This document shows, piece by piece, positions 51,401 to 60,343 of a DNA stretch of 64,000 bases. Every line of letters begins with the position of its first letter. The first letter of the stretch is position 1. The DNA lies in NCBI RefSeq assembly GCF_954871325.1, contig NC_088777.1, positions 39,843,366 through 39,907,365 of the forward strand, given 5' to 3'. Both the position numbers and the translations under genes were made by a program. Below the pieces are notes generated by a model. That model was given only the letters and a program-made list of their open reading frames with translations, did no database searches and was not told the DNA's origin. This DNA comes from Gordionus sp. m RMFG-2023 (lineage: Eukaryota; Nematomorpha; Gordioida; Chordodea; Parachordodidae).

Positions 51401-54400
51401 CATATATATATTGTTCCTAGGCTCATCTTTTCTCCACTCTGGCATATAATAATAAATTGAATTACTAAGTAGAATACATCAGTATAAAAAAAAATAGGTG
51501 AAATTTATTGTAGACAAAGCAAAATAAGAATAAAAAATCACAGATTCTAATATATTAAATTTAAAATTTTCTAATTCGAATTAACGAATAATTCTTTAGG
51601 AGCATTAGTTAATCATTTTTGTGGATGACTTAATATTTATAATAAAGCCAGCATAATATACTTAAAATTTTTTTATGTGGCATGTGACATTATCACTAAA
51701 ATAATGATTATTTTATTTATTTATTTTTAAATAAGGGCTTGTTTCGTATGACAGGTAGTTCTCCCAAAATTAAAAAATTGAAATCCGCTTTCGATTCGGG
51801 ATCACCGGTAGACATGCAAGAATTTATACAAGATCCTCACGTTATTACCGGTTTAACAAAAAAAGCGATAATGTTAAATTAATACTTCAATTAAAGAAAT
51901 CTCTATAATTGTTTAAAATTATATTTTTTTAAGTTATATCAATCTCTTTTTGTCACACAAATCAATCTGCTAGTTAGGTTTACGCGCCTGAAAAATACGC
52001 AGATAGCGCGATTATGTGACCATAAAGTCCCCTCGCCTCTTTTAACGTTTTTCATTTCTAGGTCATTGAGAAATGTCATGATATGTGTTCTGGTTTAAAT
52101 CATTGATTCGAAACGATAAAATATAAATGTTAATGTTTTTAAAAAAAAAAATATCATGTCTAAGGTATACTAAAACTCTATTTAAGAGAGTTGCCCGAAC
52201 CATTGCTCACATTCAAGCTTTACGATGAGTGGTCAAACGCCGGTAAAATGGAAGAAAACAGCTTTGGGGATAAAGAAATCAATGAACGCAATAGCGAAAA
52301 TGAGGGAAAGGAGAAGACGTTATTACGGGAAAATAAATTAGCAGTGTTTGCCAGCCTGCTCAAACGATTGCCAAAAGCTAATCTTGACAACCTGAGGTTA
52401 TTAAATTTTTTAAGATAATTATTTAAAGTTATAACACGATCAATATACAATATCATTTCCTTTATGTCTAAAATGTTATGCAAGTGTAATATAAATTATT
52501 TTCTTGTTGGAGGGGGGGGGGTTCATTTTAAGATTAATCAAAACTAAACTTTAGCACGAATGTATTAAATTATTTAATTTAACCCTATTAATATAATTAT
52601 GAATATTTTATAAAGGCAATTTTATATCATTGTATTTATATTAGGTATCTGATTCAATTTATGTCTCTCATAGTTGATCACTCGGACGTTAATTTGATGA
52701 CTAGCTCTAATTTAGCTATTGTTTTAGGGCCTAATCTATTGTGGAAGCACATGGATTTAAGGTAACTGAAATAGATGATTTTTTTTAAAGAAAAATGAGA
52801 ATAACTTTTATTATTAATACGCATATTTTTTTAAATATCCAATGTTATGTGAAAGCTTAGTTATTATATTATAATTGCGTAGGATGGATCTTTCGAATAC
52901 CAATGTACAAAATTCAATCGCCGAATTTCTAATCGTGAATTGCAATGCATTATTTCCCGAAAGTAAGAAGAAAAATCTTTAATTTTTTTTCTTAAAAAAA
53001 TTCTTACACTATCAGATAACCAAAACTCGACATACTATTTTTTGACATTTGACATTGTTCATATTTTTTTTCCTTCGTATTCATCGAAGAAAATTTTTAA
53101 AAAAATATATAATTAAATACATAAAGAAATAGACTTCAAAAATTATGACAATTCCAAACCCGTTAATCTTTTTCGCAATAATCATCTCGACAACAATCTC
53201 GCCCATTCTATCCCAGAACCCGGTAGTTATAATAATAATAATATTATAAACCTCGATGTCAATGACAAAGAACACAGTATTACCCGACACACTTGCCATT
53301 CCTTGAACCAAACCCCCCAACAAAGCGATTTTCGAAATCCCCAAAATAATCGGGCCATCTATTCCCAAGTTGATCTCTCAAAAAAATACAAAAAATCTCT
53401 CTCCAATGGTTCTAAACCATCCTCCACGCATTCAACTATATCTAATGACCACCAATTCGACTCCACATTTTCTTCTTCAACGCGCTCCTGCAAAGCTACC
53501 CCTAAGGTTCATAACAAGGACAGTATCATGTATCACAGTAGCCACGAGTTATTGAACAATACCTCATTCGCGTGTCTGGGAATCCCATCTTCTACTTTTC
53601 ATTCGCAGTCATATTCCACACAATCTCCCGTAACACATCATCATTACAATTCGAACGAAAGCATAAATCTTAGTAATTCTTGCGCTGGCGATACGCTCCA
53701 TCGTACGGGTGATAAGTAATATTTCAAAACAGATAATTTTTAAATAAAAGTTGAATATGGATAGTTAGAACTTTTATTTTTTGATTATATTACATTTAAA
53801 ATATATTGAGTTTTTAGTTATCTAATTTTATATTACTGCTTTAAGTCAACTGTATTACAAGGTTCCGTTTTCTTCGAACAGAAACTCGCATTAAGTTAAG
53901 TGAACAAGAAAATATGTAAACAACATTTTTTAAATATTCTATTTCGTTTTAATTCGAACATAAATTGATGAAATATATCAATATCCCTATTTTTAACGTT
54001 CTTACTAAGTCCATTTTAAATAGCGCATTTTTCTAACTTATTAATTCAATAAAATTTGGTCGAACATATACATAAAATGATTAAAATAGTTTCCCAAAAA
54101 TTTATATAAAATTTTAAAATAATTTATTTGACAAAATGTAGTGATATATTTAAAAATTTAACCCTGACCCGGTCCGAAACCCGCTCGGGCCGGGCTGGGC
54201 CGTGATTTGCAGATCTTTAATTCTTTTTAACACTTTCGTTACTTTGTCCTCCTTTTCTCACAAATTTAGCTTGTTAAACATCTCTTCTATCGGATTAGAA
54301 ATGGCGAATAGGAGTAAAAATTACAATTCGTGATTTAACGGTCTGGTGCTGTTCTATATCATAGACAGTGTAAAATTAAAATTAAACATTTTTCAAAACT

Positions 54401-55766
54401 AGGGTCTAGTTAGTTATTTTCAGAAAAGGCCAATAACCTTTACTTTGCTCATCATATAATAATTACATTCAATTTATTTTATTCGAAAAAAAGAAATTTG
54501 TTTGTTTAACTATTTATTATGTCAAAAATATGTTATTTCGGAAAAGAATTTATAATTAAATTGTAAATTGTCTCGTGTCGGAATATCGAACAAATCGATC
54601 ATGATTAAGCAACTACTTTCAATTTTTCGTAAATTTTGTATGCAAACTAAGATTCGTTTTAACCTATATTTCAATTTTGGAGACTTAAGTAAAGCATGAA
54701 AAATTTCCCCATTTTATGATTATCGGTTTTTATTTAGTTAATCATTGATTAGAAACTATACGCTTGTAAATAATAAATTTGGTATTTAAATAAAGCGATA
54801 TCAATGAATAAATTTCCTTTTAGTTTTTTTAAAATGACTTATTATGGTCTTTTTAGAAAATAAAATTACTTAATGTTATTCATTTAAAACTCCTTCATTA
54901 TAAGAATTTTATTCTATATTACTTTCAAAATCTTATAAAGCAAAATAATCCTCTTAAAAAATAAGGATTCTGAGTTTTCTTTTATATAAAAATCACAACT
55001 TTCTTTTTATTCAAAAATAAGTTTACAGAGATATTCTTTTAAAAAATATTTCGATTATTTTATATTACATTTTTATGCGAATAAAATTGATACACAAAAT
55101 TATTTTAAGAAAATAAATATATTTGGACATTTTTTAAATAATTTTATAGATATTTCACCAACTTTTAATGAATTAATGATAAGTTTAGTGTAAATTTTTT
55201 TTTAATAAAAGCTCGTTTTGAATGAGAATTTGTTCGAAAGAACGGTACAATCCTGTGATAGCGAACATAACAGCTTAAAATAAATTATTTGTTGTTTAAA
55301 AATCGATAATTATTCATTGCTTTCCAAAACGAATATGTATCGAGTATTGAATTATTCATATTCAATTCTTTTTAAAAAAATATATAATACGAATAATTAT
55401 TATTCGATTCATATTCGTTTTTGAATGGACCTAATTCATAACTCGTTAATATAGTTGGATAATAGGTAATAAGCTCCAATTCACAGTATCGAAGAAAAAT
55501 TTTTTGAAATTTTATTTTATCATATTTGACATATCTTAAGTCAAAGAAAGCTAAAATCACATCGAGACTTATCCATTAGCCTTCCGCCGCCGCCTCCTCC
55601 TATTCCGTTATCGAGCTGCCCCCTAGCGCGGGAAGAAAATTTTGATAATTGCGATACATTATTACCCGCACAACAAATAGCCCGGTGTTGCAAGATTAAA
55701 CCTAGTCTACCACCTCCGCCTAAATTAAGACAGCTCAAAGAAACTTTACATTATCAGAATGCGTAG
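39398..55766 (+). CDS. ARHGAP17/44: RICH-family BAR-RhoGAP gene (whole gene, spliced)
   Basis: At least 15 plus-strand exons: 39398-39450, 39493-39634, 40627-40671, one exon missing here, 46731-46842, 46919-46995, 49900-49999, 50087-50155, 50219-50300, 50359-50486, 51736-51850, 52165-52396, 52645-52761, 52883-52962, 53133-53715, 55541-55766. All junctions are GT-AG and keep frame, except that 40671 to 46731 needs one further exon of length 2 mod 3. The visible parts total about 720 codons. N-terminal BAR domain: about residues 1-230. RhoGAP domain: about 236-451, with the arginine finger in GLFR (near residue 274). The tail is Ser/Asn-rich, then proline-rich. RICH proteins bind curved membrane through BAR and switch off Rac/Cdc42 by GTP hydrolysis at cell junctions and on the endocytic path; this is family knowledge. 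Vertebrates have paralogues 17 and 44; I cannot say which is nearer. Confidence 0.93.
39493..39634 (+). CDS. ARHGAP17/44: RhoGAP exon 2: BAR helix 1
   Basis: Acceptor ATTATCAG, donor TTG|GTAAGA. Reads AEKTEVLSEDLLGVEKRVDN and so on to SQGTDLEKRL. RAEKTEVLSEDL is a family hallmark. Phase 2 in, phase 0 out. Confidence 0.93.
40627..40671 (+). CDS. ARHGAP17/44: RhoGAP exon 3 (tentative)
   Basis: A 45-bp exon after a strong acceptor (TTTTTATTTTTCAG), ending GGA|GTATAC. It reads DTNALNIELSMYYLG. It enters in phase 0, as exon 2 requires, and YYLG resembles the LLG of the family at this place. Leaving in phase 0 conflicts with the phase-2 entry of 46731, so either a short exon follows or this call is wrong. 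Confidence 0.5.
41375..41520. repeat. R1-like MITE left-end relic
   Basis: TAGAGATCTGTCCAAAG followed by CCCGCCCTGGCGG and, further on, GGGGTTCTGCCGATA. The terminus matches R1 (TAGAGATCTGCA), but the interior is diverged and no right end was found. Confidence 0.45.
42955..43450. repeat. GC-block repeat relics (GGGCCGGG type)
   Basis: Scattered blocks CCCCGCCTCC, AACCCGGGCCGGGTCG and CGCCGGCGCC stand in AT-rich surroundings, as in the subterminal parts of the R1 and TAGACC-type elements. Frames through them read as proline/arginine-rich peptides (shadow ORFs) and are not genes. Confidence 0.45.
44092..44279. repeat. R2 foldback MITE, copy 5
   Basis: Left end TAGCTTTGTTAAATGACTC and right end GAGCCGTTTAACAAAACTA, with the usual CGAGATTTC and CAGGCTTGCATAATATTTTT arms about the loop. 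Intronic. Confidence 0.75.
44464..44615. repeat. R2 foldback MITE, copy 6, truncated on the right
   Basis: TAGTATTGTTTAAACGGCTC then GGTTAATCCAATATTTTAGCC; the right arm stops at AAAAATTGGCTATGCTAAC. Intronic. Confidence 0.7.
45477..45681. mobile_element. R2 foldback MITE, copy 7, with target duplication
   Basis: 205-bp hairpin with the GATTAAGATTTTAGCC arm. Ends AATATTGTTGAAAAG and GGGATTTTTAACATTAT. The exact 8-bp duplication ATAATTGT lies at 45469-45476 and 45682-45689. Intronic. Confidence 0.85.
45827..45978. repeat. Short MITE-like unit with AGACCTGCAG ends
   Basis: AGACCTGCAG (45827) faces CTGCAGGTCT (ending 45978). Inside are GGGCCAGGCCG and CCGGGCCGTGC blocks about an AT core, the same plan as R1 but half the length. 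No target duplication was found. Confidence 0.55.
46731..46842 (+). CDS. ARHGAP17/44: RhoGAP exon: BAR core
   Basis: Acceptor AATTTTTAG, donor GAA|GTAAAT. After one base it reads SALRYCGEAMSHIGKDTLQY then ELDIEMKVFQPLNMLLE. CGEAM, and the helix ending xPL, match the BAR domain of RICH proteins (family: CGDAENQLA...IVDPL). Phase 2 in, phase 0 out. Confidence 0.92.
46919..46995 (+). CDS. ARHGAP17/44: RhoGAP exon: BAR helix 2
   Basis: Acceptor TCATATTTAG, donor AG|GTTGTT. Reads TYLPVINKFKKQLNRQTLEM then DICKT and half of R. Matches the family stretch IPNIxKQRKQLxxLxLDxDSxRTR. Phase 0 in, phase 2 out. Confidence 0.93.
48298..49060 (+). mobile_element. LINE (CR1/L2-like non-LTR) reverse-transcriptase relic in a RhoGAP intron
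   Basis: RT C-terminal words read VDKFCYLGDMLNADGGVDSA, KKFREMSSILTNK, then in another frame GETWAMKATHESKLERTEMR and IIRWMCGVSLRERKTSKELR, and last RSRGKPKMTWTNV. This order (CYLGDML, ET-WAMK, ERTEMRM-RWMCG, RGRPKKTW) is the post-palm tail of craniate/invertebrate CR1-type LINEs. Frames are shifted, and an early piece (GWRRSIIPVYKGK at 48312) joins it with most of the RT missing. Same strand as the host gene. Confidence 0.85.
49900..49999 (+). CDS. ARHGAP17/44: RhoGAP exon: BAR helix 2/3 linker
   Basis: Acceptor TTGAGAAG (an AG three bases earlier would add one R), donor AAA|GTAATT. Reads SYCSVNEVQSNATKIDSLKD then DYIDACNKLDHIK, like the family KxDxLKEEMDEAxNKVExC. Phase 2 in, phase 0 out; joins 46995 directly. 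Confidence 0.88.
50087..50155 (+). CDS. ARHGAP17/44: RhoGAP exon: BAR helix 3 start
   Basis: Acceptor TTTGTTTAG, donor AAC|GTATAC. DAYTTEMFKFLSKEGEISN then ILLN; family: DMYxFxAKExExxxxF. 23 codons, phase 0 both sides. Confidence 0.92.
50219..50300 (+). CDS. ARHGAP17/44: RhoGAP exon: BAR helix 3 end
   Basis: Acceptor GGATTAG, donor ATAA|GTAAAA. VLEAQIECHKSLSTTLDSIL then AKARDYI; family LLEAQADYHRKALxxLE. Phase 0 in, phase 1 out. Confidence 0.92.
50359..50486 (+). CDS. ARHGAP17/44: RhoGAP exon: entry to RhoGAP domain
   Basis: Acceptor ACTATTAG, donor GTT|GTAAGT. SSYIKPAFGCPLQEYLDLTN then SFVSPIIEDCINILLEIGLD and EV. FGxPLxEHL and the helix IxxCxxxLLExGL open the GAP fold. Phase 1 in, phase 0 out. 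Confidence 0.93.
50545..50918. mobile_element. R1 MITE in a RhoGAP intron, with target duplication
   Basis: 374 bp, ends TAGAGATCTGCAAAAG and GATGCAGCTCACTA. GC blocks GGGCCGGGCC on the left, GGGTTCGGGCCGGG near the right. The exact 8-bp duplication GTTTGAAT lies at 50537-50544 and 50919-50926. It sits in the 1.25 kb intron 50487-51735. Confidence 0.93.
51736..51850 (+). CDS. ARHGAP17/44: RhoGAP exon with the arginine finger
   Basis: Acceptor TAAATAAG, donor ACCG|GTTTAA. GLFRMTGSSPKIKKLKSAFD then SGSPVDMQEFIQDPHVIT. The R of GLFR is the catalytic finger that completes the GTPase active site; it is present, so the protein should be active. Phase 0 in, phase 1 out. Confidence 0.94.
52165..52396 (+). 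CDS. ARHGAP17/44: RhoGAP exon: YLRELPEPLL core plus acidic insertion
   Basis: Acceptor TGTCTAAG, donor CTGAG|GTTATT. ILKLYLRELPEPLLTFKLYD then EW, the most conserved RhoGAP block. Between DEW and KRLPKANLDNL there are about 45 residues (ENSFGDKEINERNSENEGKE and more), against about 24 in the human proteins. The lengthened acidic loop is specific to this gene. Phase 1 in, phase 2 out. Confidence 0.93.
52645..52761 (+). CDS. ARHGAP17/44: RhoGAP exon: NLAIVLGPNLLW
   Basis: Acceptor TATATTAG, donor TTAAG|GTAACT. YLIQFMSLIVDHSDVNLMTS then SNLAIVLGPNLLWKHMDL. The conserved asparagine of VLGPNLL, which contacts the GTPase in family members, is present. Phase 2 both sides. Confidence 0.94.
52883..52962 (+). 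CDS. ARHGAP17/44: RhoGAP exon: last GAP helix
   Basis: Acceptor TTGCGTAG, donor GAAA|GTAAGA. MDLSNTNVQNSIAEFLIVNC then NALFPE; family: IIxHADWFFPEE. Phase 2 in, phase 1 out. Confidence 0.92.
53133..53715 (+). CDS. ARHGAP17/44: RhoGAP exon: Ser/Asn-rich tail; donor overlaps a stop
   Basis: Acceptor AAGAAATAG. Reads FKNYDNSKPVNLFRNNHLDN and so on, rich in S, N, H and T, for 193 codons, with no domain. The frame meets TAA at 53717-53719, but a good donor GATAA|GTAATA at 53715/53716 overlaps it and is in the right phase for the proline-rich exon at 55541. Splicing would skip the stop; retention would end the protein at ...HRTGDK. Confidence 0.85.
53743..53748 (+). terminator. ARHGAP17/44: AATAAA, possible early polyadenylation signal
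   Basis: AATAAA 24 bp after the TAA of the unspliced form. It fits a short isoform, but AATAAA is common by chance in DNA this AT-rich. Confidence 0.3.
54150..54220. repeat. R1 MITE right-end relic
   Basis: CCCGCTCGGGCCGGGC then GATTTGCAGATCTTTAA, the inverted R1 terminus. No matching left end was found nearby. It lies in the last RhoGAP intron. Confidence 0.5.
55300..55435. repeat. Dispersed repeat ending TTTTTGAATGGACCTAATT
   Basis: AT-palindromic tract (GAATAATTATTATTCGATTC) with the same outer edge, inverted, as the repeat at 20060. It lies just before the acceptor of the last RhoGAP exon. Confidence 0.45.
55541..55766 (+). CDS. ARHGAP17/44: RhoGAP last exon: proline-rich C-terminus
   Basis: Acceptor ATATCTTAAG. 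One base then QRKLKSHRDLSISLPPPPPP, IPLSSCPLAREENFDNCDTL, LPAQQIARCCKIKPSLPPPP, KLRQLKETLHYQNA and TAG at 55764-55766. Two polyproline clusters, SLPPPPPPIP and SLPPPPKL, are plausible SH3/EVH1 ligands, as in the proline-rich tails of RICH proteins. Phase 2 in, which matches the donor at 53715. It could instead be the end of a different gene, but strand, phase and composition favour this one. Its GC-richer codons stand out from the surroundings. Confidence 0.75.
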
Positions 55767-57278
55767 TTGTTGTTTCTGGAGCATATTTTTTTAAGTCTAA
55801 TTATCGTTTTTCAAATTATCAAAGAATATTTATTAAATTTATATTCATTTAAATTGTTATGGGTAAGACGTAAAGGTAGGAAAAGTTTCAAATGATGAGA
55901 AAAAAACACAAAATATACATCACAAATTTTTATTATTATTATATTATAATTTTAAAATGTATTTTTTTTTACATTCCTCTGTTTGTATTAAAAAAAAGAA
56001 TTTTTTTAAATTAATTTATTTATGTATCATTTTATAACGAATTGATCTACATATTTAGCTTTGGACATTTGTATATTTATTTTATCAAGTCAACTTTAAA
56101 AAAAAAACATAACATAATATTAATGTTCGCATTAATTATGGGCAATATTTCTTTGTGATATACTCTCAGTCAAATTTGAGAGAATACGCATGGTGTTTTT
56201 TTTCTTTAGTTTTTAAAATGTTATAATTTTATTCATTTTTCTATCTATTTTAAAAACGTAATTATTTTTTTTTAAATGATAAATTTTAAAATATTTATTT
56301 TTTTATATGAAACTAAATACGACCTAAGGAAAGGACTTGCATTCGTTTAAATGCAAGCTCATCATCAACTCTATTTTTTTAAAAATTAAATCAAATATTT
56401 TTATAGGTTTTTTGTGATAAAATATTATTTATTTTATTTATAATGCGCTTTATCTAATATTTATAGAAATTTGTGTAGAATGTGTAAAAATAAATAAATT
56501 TGTTTACATGATCAATTAAATTATGTTCTTCTGCCTTACTCTTAGATTCAGAACTTTTAAAAGGCCGATATTTTTATATATCTAGATCTGTATACCGATC
56601 GTAGGTTGAATGCTTAAAGTAAGTATGTGCGATTTTTTGTTGCAGAAGTCATTTTGGGTAAAAAAAACCGTAAATTCTGTTAAAATGGGTAAATTGTGTT
56701 AATATATAAAAAGATTAAATTTAACTATATCTGTTGATCAAATTTAATGAGTTCCTTTTTTTTAATAATAAGCCTTATTTTATTCCTAATATACAGAGTA
56801 ATTAAAGGATCATGATCCAAGGAATGGCGATCTTAATTTAGACAAACTGTCTAGATTGTAGATGCTTGAAAAAGGGTCGTAATTTTTTTACTATTCATCA
56901 ATTTTTGAATAAAAAATGATATTTTACGCATAAGATAAATAAAATAATTTTTTAAAATTAAATTCAAGTCTTACTCATCAATTTAAAAAAAGATTTATAC
57001 TCCATGGGAATTTCGAATCCGCATTTTTGAAAAATTTATATATTTGCTATCGAAATCTAATCAAAAAAATCGCATTCAATGCAATTCGGAGAAAAAAAAT
57101 TCACCATTGAAAGAAATAATCTAAAAGGAAGTTTTGATCCTGGGATCGATTAGATCTCAAAATATTTAGCTTGTTACACAATTTTTAGAGATCTAAATAA
57201 AATAAACATAAAGAATATATCAAATTTTTTAATAATAGACGCATTTAATTTTCTGGCTCAAATTTGACATATGGGCAG
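55767..57278. other. Downstream of the RhoGAP gene, no supported gene
   Basis: AT-rich. AATAAATAAAT near 56490 may serve as the distal polyadenylation signal, 0.7 kb after the stop. Nothing else was seen. Confidence 0.35.
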
Positions 57279-57407
57279 ACAGATCATTATTGGGAACTGA
57301 AATACATTAATAAATTAATGCAAGTGGGGTGGCCTTGCACTGAGAATTGGTCGATAAAAGTTTTGGAATCTGTAGTTGATAACGGTCTTGAGATACAGAA
57401 ACGATGA
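57279..57407 (+). CDS. Candidate terminal exon, protein unrecognised
   Basis: After an acceptor ATATGGGCAG the plus strand reads TDHYWELKYINKLMQVGWPC, TENWSIKVLESVVDNGLEIQ and KR then TGA, 43 codons in all. Several AATAAA words follow at 57585-57600. Tryptophan, glycine and proline content is above that of noise frames here. No family was recognised and no partner exon was found. Confidence 0.3.
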   Translation, partial: TDHYWELKYINKLMQVGWPCTENWSIKVLESVVDNGLEIQKR

Positions 57408-57739
57408 TAACATTATTTATTTAAATAAAAAGTTTTATTCTATATTTTTTTCATTTAAAATACATATATATGTATCAAAATTAAACAAATTTAATATATC
57501 TAAATGTCCAATTTTCATATCACGATCTACAATTATTGCCTTAAACAGTAAACATTTAAATGGACATGTATATTAACGCTTTAGATAATAATAAATAAAG
57601 AATGCCTTTATTAACATTAAACTTTAAATTGAAATAAAACATTATTATATATTACATGTTACCAACATGTAACAATAATCTTGAAATGAAATATTTGGCA
57701 ACTCACTATGTAACAAAAAAAATACACATTAAATTATTC

Positions 57740-58095
57740 TGAAAACTCGATTTGGGTAGATTTATAAAAACGGTCCGATTAAGATTAGAAAATTTTTTAA
57801 ACTTAATAAGGTTTGGGAATTTTTTTAAATGTTAAATATGGGCCGGGCCTTTTCCTGGGCCGAGCCTGATCAAAAAATTTGAGCCTATGAAGGTCTGTGT
57901 CCCCGGACGAATGTTATTTAGAATTTTTTTAAGTCTCCCACCTGCCCAATCATAAAAATTTGATCATAGATGGCAGAAACAGAAAGATTTGGCTTCTACT
58001 TGCCAAATCTTGAGGCTTACACAAGATATTTTAGATAAAATCTTAATCGGGCTGTTTTTAAAAATGAACCCAAATAGGGCTTTTTACTAACCTAA
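57740..58095. repeat. R2 foldback MITE, copy 8, split by a GC-block repeat
   Basis: The left arm (ACTCGATTTGGGTAGATTTA, GGTCCGATTAAGATTAG) and right arm (CTTGAGGCTTACACAAGATA, AAAATCTTAATCGGGCTG) are separated by about 170 bp containing GGGCCGGGCC and GGGCCGAGCC. That insert is an R1-like relic. Confidence 0.6.
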
Positions 58096-58259
58096 TTCTG
58101 GCTTTGATAGAATTGAGGAGTGTGTTCAATAAAAAATACATAATATTTCAGTGTATTTAGGCAATCATTTTATTTACAATCCTGAAATTTATTTTTATTA
58201 AAAGAAAAAAATTAAAACATTTTTTAATAAGTTAGCAACTATTTAAAATAAATTAAATT

Positions 58260-58340
58260 TAAGCCTAGGTCCGCTAGAAAATATGATGGGCCGCGGACGG
58301 GCCCAGCCCCTGAAGGTCTTTTGTTCGGGAAAAGATTTAT
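58260..58340. repeat. GC-block repeat relic
   Basis: CCTAGGTCCGCTAG then GGGCCGCGGACGGGCCC and CCTGAAGGTCT, in the style of the CCTATGAAGGTCT block at 57885. Only part of an element. Confidence 0.4.
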
Positions 58341-58579
58341 CATAAATTTCGCAAAAAATAATGAAAGTTTACGATCAAATAATTTATAGATTTTCCTCGC
58401 GGAATATTTTATAATCAAACTATTGTGAATATTTTAATTATCATATCCATTAAGTAATATTCGGCATAATTATATTCAAGATTCATTAGAATAATTAATT
58501 TTTGCAATATTTGGTTATTTTTAATTAGATTCATATTATATACAGTTCACGCTTATTGACATTTTTTTTTAAAATTATT

Positions 58580-58990
58580 AAACATTTTTAGGGATAATGC
58601 TCTCGCGAAAATGATTTGTCAATACATTTTTGACAAAAAAATTTGTTGCAATGGGTTCGCCATATGTACAGTAATGAATTCGCTATAAATGTTTCGCTAA
58701 AAACATTACGCGATATCAAATTCCCGATAAAATATTCATGATATAACACTGTAATATATGTTAGCTCTAAATGGTTCGTTGTCAACGTTTGGCAGAAATA
58801 TATTTGTAACTTTTCTCTAAAATTCTTTTGCGATGAATAATATTATTGATGAAAATTATCGAAAAAGATTTTACGATTAATGTTCTGCTACATTGACTTG
58901 AAATTAATGCTACTAAGTTTAAGATACGTAATTGTATTCGCATTAATATTTTCGAGATACAACATTCACGATGTGTCCACATTGTATGCT
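58580..58990. repeat. Diffuse CG-NNN-AATNCATT motif tract
   Basis: Repeated words of the type CGCGAAAATGATT, CGCTATAAATG, CGCTAAAAACATTACGCG and CGAGATACAACATTCACG occur every 25-40 bp on both strands. A similar tract lies at 19940-21050. No fixed unit was found. Confidence 0.35.
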
Positions 58991-59017
58991 GCAATCGGGA
59001 ATTTCTACCTCTTTAAA

Positions 59018-59213
59018 TCAATGACGATAATCCCCCTCCCAATTATCCCAACCCTCCCTAAAAATACTCTTTACCCCCCCCCCCCCTACCACCTTTCAAA
59101 TAAAAATTACCCCTCCAATTTTATTCTATTATTCAAATTTTTCCTTATAACTATCTACTATCCTTTAAATTTAATGAAGATCTTGTATCTCCCCCCCCCC
59201 CCTTCCCATCATT
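59018..59213. other. C-rich tract with two long poly-C runs
   Basis: Strong strand asymmetry: CCCCC words throughout, with C12 near 59076 and C12 near 59191. The frame through it (PPPPYHLSNK and so on) is composition-driven and not a gene. Confidence 0.6.
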
Positions 59214-60343
59214 CCGAAATAGAAGTCATTGAGGGCAATGTTTTCGAGGTAATACATTCGTAAGAAAAGTTTAGCGATAATGAATTGATACTAAAATATA
59301 TTATTTTGATATTCAAATTCATTTGTATTATACTGTCATTTTATAAATTCTCACTCGGAACTCGGGTTCAGAGGAAACGAATTTGGTGTCTTAAATTTGT
59401 TTCAGTTATGGTTCGTAAAAATCTAATGAACCTGAATTCAGGTTCAGTTAGAACCCTGGTTTATATAGTTAATCCGTATGAAAATGAATTCATTTTTTAA
59501 TTTCTATCAATACTACTCTTGGTTTGGAAAAATTGGGAATCCGTCTAATGTAACCCAATTTCTAAGTGTCTTCGAATGCTTAAATTACATGGATTTTTTT
59601 TACTCTATATTATATTATCATATATTACAACGGCAAATTATGTAAATTACTTTAATTTTTTTTTTGAATTAGGCAATGAGTTTGACATATTTTATAAAAA
59701 AATAATGTTATTCCTTTTTTTTACACACAAATAAGAATAAGACACACCTTCTTTAGTTTAACATATTGAATAATTAACCTTGTAAGGACATACAAATTTG
59801 AAATGACGGTCCAATAAAATCTACTCTTCTATCATTTTGAAGACTATAATCTAGGAATGTGTTATTTATCATAAATAAAAGTAAGGTTACACTGGCAAAT
59901 TGCAAACAATATATACAAAAAAATATTGACAATTTTTTTTATTTAAAGTAAGAGTTTAAATTTATATTTTTAATTATGAATAGAATTGAATATTTTATAA
60001 CGTTTATAAATTTCAAGAACAACTTTATTTGATTTAAAATGTGTTTATATACACATATAAAAATATGTGTATTTTAATAAACATAAGAGGGGAGGGGTAC
60101 CTTTCTAATATTATAAATTATTATACAATCATTTATTTATAACCATAGCCATACTTTCTCTAATTTTTTATATCTGTTGGGTTTTCTTCTATATTTTCAA
60201 AGGTAAAATTTGAATTATTAATTATCTTATTATATTGAATTCTCTAGTTGCATATCTAATATATTTATGATGTATTATATAGATAAGAGACCGTAATGGT
60301 CAAAATTTTAGGTTAGGATTTTTTAAAAAAAAGATCTCTTAAT

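Noticed and set aside
52220-52483. 87-codon minus-strand frame
   Set aside because: Antisense shadow of the RhoGAP exon at 52165-52396.
53081-53368. 95-codon minus-strand frame
   Set aside because: Antisense shadow of the Ser/Asn-rich RhoGAP exon.
55541-55738. 65-codon minus-strand frame (glycine-rich)
   Set aside because: It is the shadow of the plus-strand proline-rich last RhoGAP exon, which has the splice phase and family logic.
58880-59263. 127-codon plus-strand frame with PPPP runs
   Set aside because: Driven by the poly-C tract; no conserved pattern.
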